The position numbers were made by a program, and so were the translations under genes. A stretch of 64,000 nt of DNA, from positions 124,001 through 188,000 of the IMG/VR virus record IMGVR_UViG_3300042922_001182. One strand, written 5' to 3'. The DNA comes from a virus. The notes beneath the pieces are model-generated. The model had not been told where the DNA came from and did no database searches. It saw only the letters and a list, made by a program, of their open reading frames with translations. Below, in pieces: positions 33,056 through 42,604 of the stretch (positions within the stretch are counted from its first letter, which is position 1; each line of letters opens with the position of its first letter).

Positions 33056-34018
33056 ATGAAGAAGCTTCCGCCTAAGAAGCCCGGCGCCCCCACCACCGCT
33101 CCCGCTGCTGCGCCCGCCGCTGCCGCTCCCGCTGCCCCGAAGGCCGCCCCCAAGGTCGCTCCTGCGGCCAACGCTGCCCCGAAGGCCGCTCCGACCGCCC
33201 CCAAGGCCGCGCCCGCCGCTGCCCCGAAGGCCGCCCCCGCTGCTGCCCCCAAGGCCGGTCCCGCTGTTGGTAGCGCGGCTCCCAAGGCCGCTCCCGCCGC
33301 TGCGCCCGCTGCCGCCCCCAAGGCCGGTCCCCGCATCGGTTCGGCTGCCAAGGCGGCTCCCAAGGCGGCTCCCAAGGCCGCTGCTCCGGCGAAGCGCATC
33401 ATCATCGGTGGCAAGAAGCCGCCCTCGACGGTGTTCGCCATCAACGAGGGTGGCCGCACGACCCGCGACTCCTTCGACCACCTGGTCCAGGACGCGCTGT
33501 CGCGCTACGGCATCGACGTGCCGGTGAAGGTCGCCAGCGACATCACCCTGGCGGTCGAGGAGACCCTCCAGGAGGTCACCTCGAAGTCGTCGTTCAAGTA
33601 CGCCGGTGCGATGTTCCGCCTCCGCAAGAACTCGGGCCGCATGTACGACCCCCCGAAGGGCGCCCTGGCGACCCTCGTGCTGGAGCACGACAAGGTCAAG
33701 TACGAGCGCTACGCCTCCGACCGTCCTGTGTTCCAGGGCTACGTCACCGGCGACAACAACGAGTACTTCCAGTCGGTGGAGCTGCACACCGAGGGCGAGC
33801 TGAAGGGCAAGCCCATGACGGACGCGCAGAACAACTACATCCTGGGTCCCATCTTCACCCTGGCCGAGGTGCTGGCTCCCGTGGAGCAGACCGAGGCCGG
33901 TGAGCAGGGCGAGGCCGAGGAGGGCGGCGAGCCCGAGGAGACCGGCGAGGGCGGCGAGCCCGGCGAGGTCGAGGAGGGCGGCGAGCCCGGCGAGGGCGAG
34001 GAGCCCGCTGCCGAGTAG
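33056..34018 (+). CDS. Pro/Ala/Lys-rich tailed protein, possible DNA-binding
   Basis: 320 residues from ATG 33056 (AAGAGGAACG before it). Residues 1-115 are a basic, low-complexity tail of repeated PKAAP/AAPAA units, like histone H1 or AlgP tails. Residues about 120-270 form a compact domain whose DLVQDAL...ETLQEVTSKSSFKYAGAMFRLRKNSGRMYDPPKG stretch recalls the HU-fold order helix, strand, basic arm. Residues 285-320 are an acidic Glu/Gly/Pro tail. Basic tail, core and acidic tail suggest a nucleoid-type protein packaged with or condensing phage DNA; this is inference. It has its own promoters and a strong terminator, so high expression is likely. Confidence 0.8.
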   Translation: MKKLPPKKPGAPTTAPAAAPAAAAPAAPKAAPKVAPAANAAPKAAPTAPKAAPAAAPKAAPAAAPKAGPAVGSAAPKAAPAAAPAAAPKAGPRIGSAAKAAPKAAPKAAAPAKRIIIGGKKPPSTVFAINEGGRTTRDSFDHLVQDALSRYGIDVPVKVASDITLAVEETLQEVTSKSSFKYAGAMFRLRKNSGRMYDPPKGALATLVLEHDKVKYERYASDRPVFQGYVTGDNNEYFQSVELHTEGELKGKPMTDAQNNYILGPIFTLAEVLAPVEQTEAGEQGEAEEGGEPEETGEGGEPGEVEEGGEPGEGEEPAAE

Positions 34019-34045
34019 CCACCAGCTACACAGTCGGACACACTT

Positions 34046-34096
34046 AGAGGGGTACCCGGAGAGATCCGGGTACCCCTCTTCCTTTTCTTTTTTTAC
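34046..34096 (+). terminator. strong rho-independent terminator
   Basis: AGAGGGGTACCCGGA (34046-34060) pairs with TCCGGGTACCCCTCT (34065-34079), then a T-rich tract. A second hairpin GTGGCGAC/GTCGCCAC (34120-34149) lies before the tape measure gene; no other gene is seen in this gap. Confidence 0.9.
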
Positions 34097-34222
34097 CCCC
34101 GAGACGTGTCTCGATCTTTGTGGCGACTCCCTTCACCGGGGGTCGCCACGCGTCGCTTCCCGAGTGACAAACAAACGATTAGCAACCGGCTTTGAGGCGA
34201 CGCCTTACAAGAGGGGATCTCT

Positions 34223-37200
34223 ATGATAAACATCCAGACCTACCTGAGGAATATGGGCGCCTCGTCCCTTCTCTCTCTGAGAGACGTGGGCAAGGGCCTG
34301 TTTCCCACTCTGTCGGAGAACATCGACCGCAATAGCGATGTTATCGAACAGGCTTTCCAGCTCGTGCAAGACACCCGAAAGATCCGCACCTCTGCGGGCC
34401 GGATGTTCGACCGCGAGGAGATCAAGCTTGCCAAGACCGGCTTCAAGAACGCGATCGCGGACCTGAAGAGCGGCAACCTCTACAACGAGGAGCGCATGGA
34501 GGCGGACGCCGGTGACTTCGGCGGCGACGGCGGGTTCGACGAGTCGGCCTTCGGCGGGTTCGACGAGTCGGCCTTCAGCGGCGACGCCTCCGATGGAGGG
34601 GCCACCGCCGAGGAGTCGTCCAGCGAGGGAAGCGCCATCGACCTCGACAAGCTCAAGGACTCGCAGGGACAGAGCCTTGAGGTCAGCGCCGTCACCAACA
34701 ACTACAGGCGCACCGTCAACGTCCTGAACCGTGGCTCCAACGGCAGGGTCTCCGACCCCATGATGCAAAAGCTGACGACGGCGACGAACGCCAGGCTCGG
34801 CCAGATGCTCATGACGAGCGTGGCCGTGTCGCAGCACCAGATCCACGCGTTGCAGTCCATCGACGGCAACCTCAACAAGATGCAGGAGTTCAACCTCAAG
34901 CACACAACGGAGTTCCACAAGCGCTCCATCGACTTCTACAACATCGCCACCGTCGCCGCCACCGCCACCCAGGCGGCGGTCGAGGACATCGCGCAGCGCT
35001 CCAGGGAGCAGGCCGAGAGGAACGAGAAGTTCTTCAACCCCAGGAAGAAGGAGAGCCAGCTGGAGAGCGTGTACGGAAGCGATGGTAGCTTCGACTTCGC
35101 CGCCTACCACAAGCTCCTCCTCCGGAAGTTCGACGACGACTACGGCATGTTCGGCAACGCCCTCGGGGACATGGTGAAGGAGTTCATCTCCAGCCCGTTG
35201 TCCAGCGCCATGACGTCCGCCATCGAGAGCTCCATCCCCGCCGCCTTCCGCAAGGCGGCGTCGGAGTTCGACGAGGTGATCGCGGGTATCCCCGCCGCCA
35301 TCCTCACCCAGATGAACGCGTGGGCCGACGACTTCGATAGCCCGTTCCTGCAGAAGATCGGTCAGTTCTTCGGCATGAAGGTCGGCAACAAGAACAACGT
35401 CAACCTCTCCTCCTACGAGAAGGGGGAGGTGCCCTTCGACGGCATGACCCGTAAGTCCATCGTCGAGGTCATCCCTTCCCTTCTCGCCAAGATCCTGGCC
35501 GCCGTTAAGGGCGAGGGCCGGGGCAAGGAGCTCATCTACGACTACGACGCCGGTAGGTTCAACACCCGTGGCGCCGTGGAGCGGGAGTTCGAGGACGGCA
35601 AGCGGACGGCCAGGCTCGACAGCATGGACGGAAGCAAGTCGAAGCTCATCGAGGGCTTCAACAGGGCCAACCCAAACGCCACCAGCGAGCAGGCTACCAT
35701 CGCTCAGGGGGAAATCGAGAACGCCCTCAACGCCCTCTCCAAGCGTCAGCACATCATCAAGACCAGTGGCAAATTCTCCATGGAGGAGCACCTGAAGGCA
35801 GAGGGCATCGGCGAGCAGACTGTGAACTTCATGAAGGAAGCCTACAGTCAGATGAGCCCCACGGAGAAGCACACTCTCCACAAGGAGATCATCGCCAGCG
35901 GCATCAGCATGGACAACTACGTCAATATGCGCCAGGCCAGCCTGGACGACTCCATCAGGGCAGCCTCCAACGACAAGCTGATCCGCAGGCAGGTCACTCA
36001 GATCCCAGGTACTACAGGCGGCCATACGGGGGGCCACGGTGGACCCGGTGGTGGCCCTGGTACGCCAGGTGGAGGACCCCTCCCCGGGGGCCCCACTCTG
36101 GGGCACGAGCGCCCGGAGACCGCCGCCATCGTCGGCGGGCAGATGCCATCTCACCATGTCAACATGCGCGGCGGCGACATCCCGGAGGAGGCGTTCCAGT
36201 ACGCCGACGGCTTCATGGGGACCCTCCAGAAGATCTACCGGACTCCCTTCGACCTGGCCGCCAAGGCCATGCGCGGGGCGAACGTCAAGATCGCGGAGTT
36301 CTTCTTCGGCCACCAGGAAAACCCTCAGGGTTTCCTTGAGACCATGAAGCTGAAGCTCTTCGGCAGCGAGGCTCTGGGCACAAAGGGGATCGTCGGCGAC
36401 CTGAAGCAAAGCCTGAACGACAAGGTCGTCGATCCGCTCAAGCGCTTCCTCATCGGAGAGCGAGACGAGAACGGCATGCTCAAGGGGCCACCCGGCTTCC
36501 TGGACCAGACACAAGCGTTCTTCACGGACAAGCTCTTCAATCCGACCAAGGAGTTCCTCTTCGGACAGGGGAGCACGGACGCGGACGGCAACACCGTCGG
36601 CAAGGGAATCCTCAACTCCCTGTGGGACGGCCTCAAGCTCCACTCGCTCCGCTTCAAGGACTACCTCTTCCGCGAGGAGGAGATGATGGGCGAGGACGGC
36701 CAGATGCTCAAGAAGGGGATCCTGAAGAGCTTCTGGGAGGGCATGAAGGTCTCCGGCCTCAAGCTCAACGACTGGCTCTTCGGACCTCCTACGATGGCCA
36801 TGGACGAGAACGGCAAGACCTTCATCAAGAAGGGCGTGCTGCGCTCCTTCTGGGACGGCACGAAGCAGGCCACCGAGCAGCTCAACAAGTACCTCTTCGG
36901 CTCGGCAGACCTCGTCAAGGATGAAGCCAGCGGCAAGTTCGTCTGGAAGAAGGGCATCCTCCGCGCCCTCTGGGAGGACAAGATCGTCCCGGGCTGGAAC
37001 AACTTCGGCAACTACCTGTTCGGCACCAACCGCGAGGTCACCGGCCCCGACGGCGTCAAGTACATGGCGAAGGGCATCCTTCGCGGCCTCTGGGAGGACA
37101 AGATCGTCCCGGGTTGGAACAGGGTCAACGGCTACCTGTTCGGCACCAGGACCGTCACCGACGAGAACGGCAACGATGTGGAGAAGGACGGCCTGATGCG

Positions 37201-40200
37201 CTGGACGTGGAAGGGCCTGTCCCACCACACGAAGCGCTTCGGGGACTACCTGATGAGGGGCTCCGACACGATCGACCCAGAGACGGGAGAGCTCCTGAAG
37301 AAGGGCCTGCTGCGCCGCGCCTACGACAGCATCACCACCCACGCCAAGAACGCCTTCAACGCCAGCGGCGAGTGGCTCTTCGGCAAGACTGAGAACGGCG
37401 TCCGGACCAAGGACGGCATCTTCACCACCTCGATCAACTTCTTCAAGGGCGAGATCCTCGACCCCCTGAAGCACACCGTCATCGACAGCTGGAATCGCAT
37501 GCACAACTTCTTCATGGAGGGCGTCGTGGCCCCCCTGAAGGGCACCCTGCAGCCGTTCATCACGGAGTTCAAGCTCCAGTTCATGCTGTTCAAGAAGTGG
37601 GGCCACGACCTGTTCACCAACGGCATCAAGATCGTTAAGGACACCGTGGACGACCTGTTCCGCGACGTCTTCGGCAGGCCCCTCACCGACCTCATGAAGC
37701 AGTACGTCATCGATCCGCTGAAGGATGCCCTCAGGAGCATCAAGGACTTCATCGGCAACGTGCTGAAGAACATCATCCTCGCGCCCGTCAAGCTCATCCG
37801 TCAGGCCTCCGACAGCCTGAGGGAGCGGCACAAGGCCATGGGGATCAACTACGATGACAACCGCATCGTCGACATCTTCACCCCCGGTAAGAAGCCCAAG
37901 GGAACCAAGTCCCCCGGTGCGGCCAAGGGCGTGTGGCAGGGCATCGTCGACGCCTACAACGATCGCCGTAACACCGCCGCCCAGAGGCTCGAAGAGAGCA
38001 AGAAGCGTGCGGAGGAGGCGAAGCGCAAGCGCGACGAGGAAGAGGGCCCGGAGGCCACGGGCGGGAGCCCGGTGCCCAAGCCCACCCAGCCGAAGGGAGA
38101 CCCCGGCGGGGCCGCCGCGACCGTCCCCACGTCGCACATCGGCGAGGTGGAGCGCAACCCCATCCAGCGGACGATGGACGCCGTCAAGGAGTACATCCAC
38201 AAGCTGGACGAGCGGCTCATCCCAGACCTGCACTCCGTCAAGGCCTCCGGTGACAAGACGGCGGAGCACACCGGCAACATCGACCGTGGCATCGGCAGCG
38301 TCCTCACCCAGGTGGAGAGAATCGCCAGCACCATGCCCAGGACCCACGTCGGCGACGGCGTGAAGCACCTGGGAGGCTTCGGCGAGGGGGGCATGGAGAT
38401 CGGGACCCTTGAGAGGATCTCCGAGCACACCAGGCACCTCGGCCCCATCTCCGACATGGTGTACCACATCATGAAGACCGTTACCAAGGGCAAGGGCCCC
38501 AAGCGCGGTCTGCTCAGCATGTTCGGCAAGAAGGGCGAGTCCCATGACGACGTCGGTGCTCCGATGTTCTTCAGAGCCGTCAAGGGCATCATCACCTCCC
38601 CGGTGAAGTTCGCCAAGTGGGCCACCGAGACCATCGCCAAGAGCGGCCTCGGGAGCGTCGTCTCCAGCCTCATCCAGGCCCCCATCGCCCTGATGGACAT
38701 GGCCGTCAAGCTGACCACCGGCATCCTGCACGCCGTCGCCGAGTCCGTCAAGGCACTCGGGAGCGTCATCGCAGGTGCCGCCCAGATGATCACGGCCGGT
38801 CTCCAGGCCATCGGTCCCGCCATCGGCGGCATCCTGGGGACGATCACGGGCGTGGTGCGCGAGGGCGTCGGACTGGTGGCCGGTGCCACCAAGGAGCTCG
38901 GCATCGGCCTGGCCGGTGCCACCAAGGAGATCCTGGTGGGCGTCGGGCTCGCCGGTAAGGGCCTCCTCAACTCCCTCGGCATCCTCACCACCGGCATCGC
39001 CAAGACGACTGCGGAGCTCCTCCCGGCGCTCGGCAAGCTCGGCAAGGGAGTCCTGAACGTCCTCAACGCCCTGACCTTCGGCCTCGGCGGTAAGCTCATC
39101 GAGGGCGTCGGCGTCTCCGTCGGCAAGGCGCTCGGCCTCAAGGTCAGAGCCAGGCACGAGGTATTCGTCATCGGCGGCCACCTCGACTTGGTCAAGAAGG
39201 TCGGTCAGGTCCACCACGTCGGATCCGTCGGCAAGATCGGCGGCAAGGGCGTCCCCACGGCGGACGACGCCGTGGCCGACGTCAAGGCGGGCGGTGGCAA
39301 GATCGTCAACGGCATCAAGAACACCTTCTCCCAGATCAGTGCCCACATGACCGCCAGGGCGGAGACCAAGAAGAAGGAGGAGCTTGAGTTCAGGGTAGCG
39401 GACGCCACCATCCAGGGCGAGGCGCACCTCGAAGAGATCAAGAAGACCGGTAAGGGCATGATGAGCTGGCTCCCCCTGATCGGCACCGCGCTGACCGGGT
39501 TGGCCCAGTGGTTCATGGCCAGCAAGTTCGCCACCTCGGTGGCCGGAGCAGTTGCCGGGGCGTTCGCCAAGGGCCCTCTCCTGGAGAAGATGTCCAGCAT
39601 GTTCCGACGCAACGCCGCTCCTGCGGCGGTGGTCGCTGGCGGGGGCAACGACAACGACATCCTCGATGGCGTTGACGGCCCCGAGAGCGACAAGGACCGC
39701 AAGCAGCGGGAGAAGGACGAGAAGAACAAGCGCAAGGGGAACAGGAAGGCCGCCAAGGCCCGCCTGAACCGCATGCGCGGTGGCAGCTCCCTTCAGAAGG
39801 CCGGCAGCGCGGTCGGCGGCGGCATCAGGGCCGTCGGCGGCGGCATCGGCAGGGCGGCAGGTGGTCTGGGTAGGCTCGCTGGCGGTGCCGCGAGGCTAGC
39901 CGGTAAGGCCTTCATCCCCCTCTCCATCGCCATGGGCGCCATGGACACCTTCAGCGGTGCTATGGACGCTGGCAAGACCCTCGGTAAGGCGGAGAAGGAC
40001 GTGAACCTCGGCGACAGGATCGCGGGCGGCCTCGGCGGCCTGGCGACCGGACTGTCGCTCGGTCTCCTCGACCGCAAGCAGACCACCCAGCTCATCAGCG
40101 GCTTCATGTCCGGCTCCGCGAACCTCATGTCCGCAGCCGGTACCAAGATCGTCGAGTGGGGCAAGGGCGCTGTCAAGGGCGCCAAGGACCTCCACGCGTG

Positions 40201-42517
40201 GGCGGTCGACGGCTCGTCCAGCATCATGGCCGGGCTCTGGACCGGGACGGGCCACCTCCTCAGCGAGGCGGGCAAGCGCATGCAGGCCTTCTTCACTGAA
40301 AAGCTCCAGCAGGGCAGCGACATGCTCGGCCTGGGGGTGAAGGGAGGAGGTGACTTCGCCAGCACCCTGGGCGGTGCCGCTCAGTCCATCATGGGCAAGA
40401 TCGGCTCCAACCTGTCGGAGAACTGGACCCGCTACGACAAGATGCTCGGCGGCAACATCTACAAGGTCGGCGACGCGCTCACCAACATGGTCACCAACCT
40501 GTTGGACGCCACAGGGAAGCTCATCGGCAACATCAGCATCAAGATGGGCGAGATCGTCACCAACCTCGGCTCCAAGGGATTCGCCCAGCTCCTCGGTAAG
40601 GACCCCATCGCCACCTTCTTCGGCATGCTGATCAGCCCCGCTGGTACGCTGCTGTCGATGCTCATCAAGGGCATGTCCAAGGAGGGTGAGGGCGACCACA
40701 ACCACGAGGGCAAGGGCGGTCCGGTCAGCGACTTCTGGACCCGGACCAAGGAGGAGATCGTCAACTCCCCGGCCAACCTCGTCGACAACATCAAGAACAT
40801 CGTCGTCGGCAACGTCGACAGCAGCAAGGTCGCCACGGGGGAGTACTCCCAGGCCCCTTGGTTCGCATCGGCTAAGGGCCACAACCTGACCATCACGAGC
40901 GCCTGGGGCGCGAAGGAGGGTTTCAGGAACAGTGGTCACAAGGGCTGGGACTTCGCTGGCCCGATGAACACCCCCCTGGTCTCCCAGACGGACGGCGTCA
41001 TCACCTCGGTCTACACCGGGGCGAAGCCGGTCGGCCACCTGGGTAGCAAGGAGGGCGGTGGCTGGGGCAACCACGTCATCATCCAGGACCAGAACGGCGC
41101 CCAGCACGTCTACGCCCACCTGGCCTCGGTGGCCGACGGCATGCGAACCGGCAGGCAGGTCCGTAGGGGCGAGATCATCGGCTACCTCGGCACCAGCGGC
41201 CGGAGCACCGGTCCCCACCTCCACTACGAGATCATCCGTGGCAGCAAGAAGGTCAACCCGGCCGAGTACTTCGCGAAGGACGGCGCGGCCCTCCTCGCGG
41301 GGAGCAAGACCGTCGCGGAGCACGTCGAGGGCGCCAAGGAGGCCGTCGTCGGAGGTGCGAAGTCCCTGTGGAACATGTTCGAGTCCTCCCTCCATAAGAA
41401 CGAGGGTGGGGCCGGGGTGGCCTACAAGTTCTCCGACGCGCAGGTCGGCACCAGCGGACTCAGCTTCGGCAGGTCCCAGTTCGACATCAAAAACGGCAAC
41501 CACGATGCCAAGCTCCTGGCGATGGGCTTCTCCAAGGAGGAGATTGCCAGGCTGAAGGGCATCAGGCTCAACAAGAGCACCAGCGCCGGGGACAGGGCCT
41601 TCGTCGAGGAGGCCGCCAAGCGACTCCAGGCGAACAAGGCGCTCATCGACCAGTATGACAACCAGCAGACCGGCGGATTGCAGGATACCGCCCTGGAGAG
41701 GCTGCGCAAGCTGCCCCCCTCGGTCAAGATCAGCAACCCCAGCGTCGTGGCCCAGATGGCCGACGCCTTCAACCAGTACGGCGACGGCATCAGCTTCGAC
41801 GGCGTGCTCAACAAGAAGAGCGGCACCATCACTCCCGAGGACTTCCTCAACTGGAGGCTGAGCACGCTCTACGGCAGGAACAACCCGAGAGACGCCAGGC
41901 GCAGGTACGAGAACATCCAGAAGACCTTCACGGGTACCCAGGATGTCAACGTCACCGGCCAGAAGCTGTACGAGATGCTCAAGGGGCACGCTGGACAGCA
42001 GGCTATCATCAGCAACGGCAGCGCCGGGGGTCCCCCCGAGGACCGCATGCCGGGCATCATCAGCAACGGAAGCGCTGGCGGTCCCATCGACCCCCACATG
42101 CTCCCCTGGGACCAGAGGGCCCAGGATGCACTTCCCAAGCCTGTCACCTTCACCGACGAGGCCGCCGACAAGCTCAGCGCGGCCCTCGAAAAGAAGAAGG
42201 AGATCAGCGCAGCCTCGGCCACCAGTTCCGCCCTCGGCGGGGCCAACGCCGAGGTGGTCAGCATGCTCAAGCAGGTGCTAGGCTACCTGTCGGATATCAG
42301 CGGCAACACCGCAGAGACCGCCAGGAACACCTCCATGATCGAGGAGAACACTCAGCAGGCGCTCGCGCAGGCCGAGAAGCACAGGGTGACGGCGGACGCG
42401 TCCGGGGGCGAGGGCAAGGGCAACCCCTTCCTGAACCTCGGCAGCGAGAGCCCCCAGAGGAAGACTCAGGGGTCCATCGCCTCTCCCCTGGCCAGCACGA
42501 TCGCCAGAGGGGCCTAG
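34223..42517 (+). CDS. tail tape measure protein with M23 peptidase and muramidase-like domains
   Basis: 2764 residues, the largest gene here. Residues 1-300 are helical with an acidic Gly/Asp patch (GDGGFDESAFGG twice). About 690-1075 carry roughly eight degenerate 45-residue repeats built on KGILRxxWDGxK...YLFG...DENG. Hydrophobic helices (about 1490-1640) should insert in the membrane during DNA entry. An M23 zinc endopeptidase follows (about 2211-2351: His2239 and Asp2243 in HKGWDF, HVYAHL, HLH at 2332-2334). Then a lysozyme-like domain (about 2382-2571, HKNEGG...GLSFGRSQFD). It sets tail length and cuts peptidoglycan at injection. Ribosome site AGAGGGGATCTCT. At about 1.5 angstrom per residue the tail would be near 400 nm, a general rule, not a measurement. 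Confidence 0.9.
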   Translation: MINIQTYLRNMGASSLLSLRDVGKGLFPTLSENIDRNSDVIEQAFQLVQDTRKIRTSAGRMFDREEIKLAKTGFKNAIADLKSGNLYNEERMEADAGDFGGDGGFDESAFGGFDESAFSGDASDGGATAEESSSEGSAIDLDKLKDSQGQSLEVSAVTNNYRRTVNVLNRGSNGRVSDPMMQKLTTATNARLGQMLMTSVAVSQHQIHALQSIDGNLNKMQEFNLKHTTEFHKRSIDFYNIATVAATATQAAVEDIAQRSREQAERNEKFFNPRKKESQLESVYGSDGSFDFAAYHKLLLRKFDDDYGMFGNALGDMVKEFISSPLSSAMTSAIESSIPAAFRKAASEFDEVIAGIPAAILTQMNAWADDFDSPFLQKIGQFFGMKVGNKNNVNLSSYEKGEVPFDGMTRKSIVEVIPSLLAKILAAVKGEGRGKELIYDYDAGRFNTRGAVEREFEDGKRTARLDSMDGSKSKLIEGFNRANPNATSEQATIAQGEIENALNALSKRQHIIKTSGKFSMEEHLKAEGIGEQTVNFMKEAYSQMSPTEKHTLHKEIIASGISMDNYVNMRQASLDDSIRAASNDKLIRRQVTQIPGTTGGHTGGHGGPGGGPGTPGGGPLPGGPTLGHERPETAAIVGGQMPSHHVNMRGGDIPEEAFQYADGFMGTLQKIYRTPFDLAAKAMRGANVKIAEFFFGHQENPQGFLETMKLKLFGSEALGTKGIVGDLKQSLNDKVVDPLKRFLIGERDENGMLKGPPGFLDQTQAFFTDKLFNPTKEFLFGQGSTDADGNTVGKGILNSLWDGLKLHSLRFKDYLFREEEMMGEDGQMLKKGILKSFWEGMKVSGLKLNDWLFGPPTMAMDENGKTFIKKGVLRSFWDGTKQATEQLNKYLFGSADLVKDEASGKFVWKKGILRALWEDKIVPGWNNFGNYLFGTNREVTGPDGVKYMAKGILRGLWEDKIVPGWNRVNGYLFGTRTVTDENGNDVEKDGLMRWTWKGLSHHTKRFGDYLMRGSDTIDPETGELLKKGLLRRAYDSITTHAKNAFNASGEWLFGKTENGVRTKDGIFTTSINFFKGEILDPLKHTVIDSWNRMHNFFMEGVVAPLKGTLQPFITEFKLQFMLFKKWGHDLFTNGIKIVKDTVDDLFRDVFGRPLTDLMKQYVIDPLKDALRSIKDFIGNVLKNIILAPVKLIRQASDSLRERHKAMGINYDDNRIVDIFTPGKKPKGTKSPGAAKGVWQGIVDAYNDRRNTAAQRLEESKKRAEEAKRKRDEEEGPEATGGSPVPKPTQPKGDPGGAAATVPTSHIGEVERNPIQRTMDAVKEYIHKLDERLIPDLHSVKASGDKTAEHTGNIDRGIGSVLTQVERIASTMPRTHVGDGVKHLGGFGEGGMEIGTLERISEHTRHLGPISDMVYHIMKTVTKGKGPKRGLLSMFGKKGESHDDVGAPMFFRAVKGIITSPVKFAKWATETIAKSGLGSVVSSLIQAPIALMDMAVKLTTGILHAVAESVKALGSVIAGAAQMITAGLQAIGPAIGGILGTITGVVREGVGLVAGATKELGIGLAGATKEILVGVGLAGKGLLNSLGILTTGIAKTTAELLPALGKLGKGVLNVLNALTFGLGGKLIEGVGVSVGKALGLKVRARHEVFVIGGHLDLVKKVGQVHHVGSVGKIGGKGVPTADDAVADVKAGGGKIVNGIKNTFSQISAHMTARAETKKKEELEFRVADATIQGEAHLEEIKKTGKGMMSWLPLIGTALTGLAQWFMASKFATSVAGAVAGAFAKGPLLEKMSSMFRRNAAPAAVVAGGGNDNDILDGVDGPESDKDRKQREKDEKNKRKGNRKAAKARLNRMRGGSSLQKAGSAVGGGIRAVGGGIGRAAGGLGRLAGGAARLAGKAFIPLSIAMGAMDTFSGAMDAGKTLGKAEKDVNLGDRIAGGLGGLATGLSLGLLDRKQTTQLISGFMSGSANLMSAAGTKIVEWGKGAVKGAKDLHAWAVDGSSSIMAGLWTGTGHLLSEAGKRMQAFFTEKLQQGSDMLGLGVKGGGDFASTLGGAAQSIMGKIGSNLSENWTRYDKMLGGNIYKVGDALTNMVTNLLDATGKLIGNISIKMGEIVTNLGSKGFAQLLGKDPIATFFGMLISPAGTLLSMLIKGMSKEGEGDHNHEGKGGPVSDFWTRTKEEIVNSPANLVDNIKNIVVGNVDSSKVATGEYSQAPWFASAKGHNLTITSAWGAKEGFRNSGHKGWDFAGPMNTPLVSQTDGVITSVYTGAKPVGHLGSKEGGGWGNHVIIQDQNGAQHVYAHLASVADGMRTGRQVRRGEIIGYLGTSGRSTGPHLHYEIIRGSKKVNPAEYFAKDGAALLAGSKTVAEHVEGAKEAVVGGAKSLWNMFESSLHKNEGGAGVAYKFSDAQVGTSGLSFGRSQFDIKNGNHDAKLLAMGFSKEEIARLKGIRLNKSTSAGDRAFVEEAAKRLQANKALIDQYDNQQTGGLQDTALERLRKLPPSVKISNPSVVAQMADAFNQYGDGISFDGVLNKKSGTITPEDFLNWRLSTLYGRNNPRDARRRYENIQKTFTGTQDVNVTGQKLYEMLKGHAGQQAIISNGSAGGPPEDRMPGIISNGSAGGPIDPHMLPWDQRAQDALPKPVTFTDEAADKLSAALEKKKEISAASATSSALGGANAEVVSMLKQVLGYLSDISGNTAETARNTSMIEENTQQALAQAEKHRVTADASGGEGKGNPFLNLGSESPQRKTQGSIASPLASTIARGA
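36300..37400 (+). repeat. internal 45-residue repeats in the tape measure gene
   Basis: The encoded blocks share a core of KKGIL(R/N)xxW(D/E)(G/D) and a (Y/W)LFG end, at about 135-150 base spacing. Two adjacent copies (around 36955-37140) are near identical (KGILRALWEDKIVPGWN and KGILRGLWEDKIVPGWN), which points to recent duplication. Confidence 0.8.
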
Positions 42518-42518
42518 C

Positions 42519-42563
42519 GGTACAATCGGAGGGGCGTAGGGGCCGGGAGACCGGTCCCTACGC
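42519..42563 (+). promoter_or_regulatory. extended -10 box GGTACAATCGG with 5' hairpin
   Basis: TACAAT at 42521-42526 in the same GGTACAATCGG context as the promoter at 20956. The hairpin GCGTAGGG...CCCTACGC (42534-42563, inner GGCCGG/CCGG) starts at the likely +1. It lies between the tape measure stop and the ATG at 42605. No clear -35 box. Confidence 0.5.
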
Positions 42564-42604
42564 TCAACTCTACAGTTCGGAAAACAAACCGAGGAGACAA
42601 GATA

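Noticed and set aside
34205-39427. 1740-codon open frame on the minus strand
   Set aside because: Opposite strand of the tape measure gene; Val/Leu/Asp/Gly-rich shadow typical of GC-rich coding DNA. The same holds for 841-2634, 20903-23284, 39896-42097, 43223-45208 and 59819-61324.
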